From Chaunax sp. Z400 (lineage: Eukaryota > Chordata > Actinopteri > Lophiiformes > Chaunacidae), in NCBI GenBank assembly GCA_037577475.1, contig CM075189.1:18515839-18579838 (forward strand): a DNA stretch of 64,000 bases. Reading direction: 5' to 3'. The position numbers and the translations under genes were made by a program. Shown here piece after piece: positions 62,854-64,000 of the stretch. A model generated the notes under the pieces. It did no database searches. It saw only the letters and a list, made by a program, of their open reading frames with translations, and was not told the origin of the DNA. Position 1 is the stretch's first letter; every line of letters begins with the position of its first letter.

Positions 62854-64000
62854 CTGATTCGATTTTGTGAAGAAAAAAAAAGGTGAGCAGCGGACAGACA
62901 GAGCTCAAGTTTGATCAAGATTCACTGTCCTGTGACAACACAGCACAGGTCTGTGTGTCTGTGGTGAATCATTCTGGACTGAACATTGGTATCTGGTGGT
63001 TGGTTTAGCAGCTGCATGTGTGTGCTTGTATCAAACGCTAATTTGCATGTGTTCATGTGGAACCTGTGCATGTTTGGGCAACCACCCACACACATCCCTG
63101 TCTGTGTGTATATAAGCACTTAGTGGCTTAGTGCAACCTAATCGCACATAGACACACTTTGAGGACATGAGATTAAGTACAACCCGACTGTGGAGGGCAA
63201 TTAATCTTCCTTCCATACCAAGGCGGCTTTCATTTTGGGCTGGGCCGATCAAAGGTGGAGTGTGCTGTGTGAAAAGAAAAAAGCACATGTATTTGACCTT
63301 ATGAAATATGTTAACCCTGATATTAGTTTTAGGGGGGCAATTCCGTTGAGGAGCCCTCCAGCGGGGGATCATTGCAGTCAAAATGAAGCGATCACTCTGG
63401 AAGAGACAGCTGTTACACACGATATAAGCAAGCTTGAAGAAGCTGTTTCTTTCTGTCTGCCCCTGAGAAGTGGCACCCAACAGCCATCCAATCGTCACTG
63501 TCTATCGGGACATGACCCTTGAGGCTGCACGGGCGAGCTCACAAGAACAATGTGTGTATATAACACTACAGAAGGGCATGGCCTCTAATAAATCGCAGTG
63601 TGTGGCGGGCGGTGGTGACAAGGAGAAATAACAGGTGTCAATCTTCATTACATGTGATCTGCTGCCTCTCCAAATTCTAAATTATTCCCCAATTAAGAAG
63701 AAAAATGAAGGCAAGGATGCTCTCCTGCTTTGACATTGTAATTAATTACTTCCTTCACATGAAGAATTGACTCATTCTTCATGTCACCTTGAGCCCTCTT
63801 GTGCGGTTTGCAATGCAGAATTAGTTCACTGTATGACAAAAGTTTTCAGAGTGGAGATGATTGAATATTTTGAGTTTTTAAGTTATAATAATGGAAAGTA
63901 TAATAATTATAGTTTCTTGTTTTAATTTGTGTAATATCTGCATGACTGGTAATATGTGGGTATTTTAAAAATTCGCGAGGTATTTTCAAGATACCCGAAT

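Larger units (their letters stand above)
44491..64000. other. Upstream intergenic region without recognised genes
   Basis: No open frame here resembles a known protein family and none is long. The region holds the repeats listed separately (49050-49310, 52690-53070, 54450-54690, 55038-55600, 56488-56600, 57946-58120, 59077-59157, 59931-59999) and microsatellites. Between these (44800-45800, 46100-49000, 49320-51700, 53100-54400, 55610-56480, 56620-57930, 58130-59070, 60000-64000) I see unremarkable AT-rich DNA. The nearest upstream gene is outside the window. Confidence 0.7.

Noticed and set aside
63031..63498. 155-codon minus-strand open frame in the far upstream region
   Set aside because: No similarity recognised, low-complexity ends, and no promoter or splice context.
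1..64000. CRISPR array, prokaryotic operon, phage or other defence system
   Set aside because: No regularly spaced direct repeats or clustered genes. Spliced exons, introns and microsatellites show this is vertebrate nuclear DNA.

Overview
The window is vertebrate nuclear DNA, most likely from a teleost fish (possibly a spiny-rayed one). It is AT-rich, has long (CA)n/(GT)n arrays, and carries several interspersed repeats of kinds common in fish. The one gene I can support is the fish orthologue of PCDH19 (protocadherin-19, a delta-2 non-clustered protocadherin). It lies on the minus strand and was recognised from the encoded protein.

Layout, in transcript order (right to left). A CpG-rich, CCAAT-box-containing probable promoter lies near 44350-44480. 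A leader of about 1.1 kb with upstream ATGs follows. Coding exon 1 (43270-41124) encodes the signal peptide, six cadherin repeats, the transmembrane helix and the juxtamembrane tail. Intron 1 is about 2.5 kb. Exon 2 (38631-38304) encodes the lysine-rich start of the cytoplasmic tail. Intron 2 is about 22.6 kb. Exon 3 (15686-15628) is only 59 nt. Intron 3 is about 1.7 kb. Exon 4 (13953-13781) encodes the acidic DSGHEESDQTDSE motif. The remaining 13.8 kb to base 1 is the start of intron 4. All four exons join in frame with GT-AG sites and give 902 residues. The last roughly 200 residues (including the CM2 and WAVE-binding motifs known in the family) must lie beyond base 1.

The 19.5 kb upstream of the promoter (44481-64000) shows no gene. 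It holds microsatellites and transposon relics: a tRNA-like SINE, LINE-tail-like fragments, a 560-bp element with terminal inverted repeats, and one of two identical palindromic MITEs. Such a gene-poor flank beside a developmentally regulated neural adhesion gene is a plausible home for enhancers, but conservation cannot be judged from one sequence.

I found no CRISPR array, toxin system, operon, rRNA or functional tRNA gene, and no convincing new biological system. The observations most worth checking concern splicing signals of pcdh19: a UG-repeat just after the exon 1 donor, a strong unused acceptor 170 nt further on, and a G-quadruplex motif opposite the exon 3 acceptor tract. The identical inverted MITE pair and several odd open frames and motif clusters in the introns are also listed.
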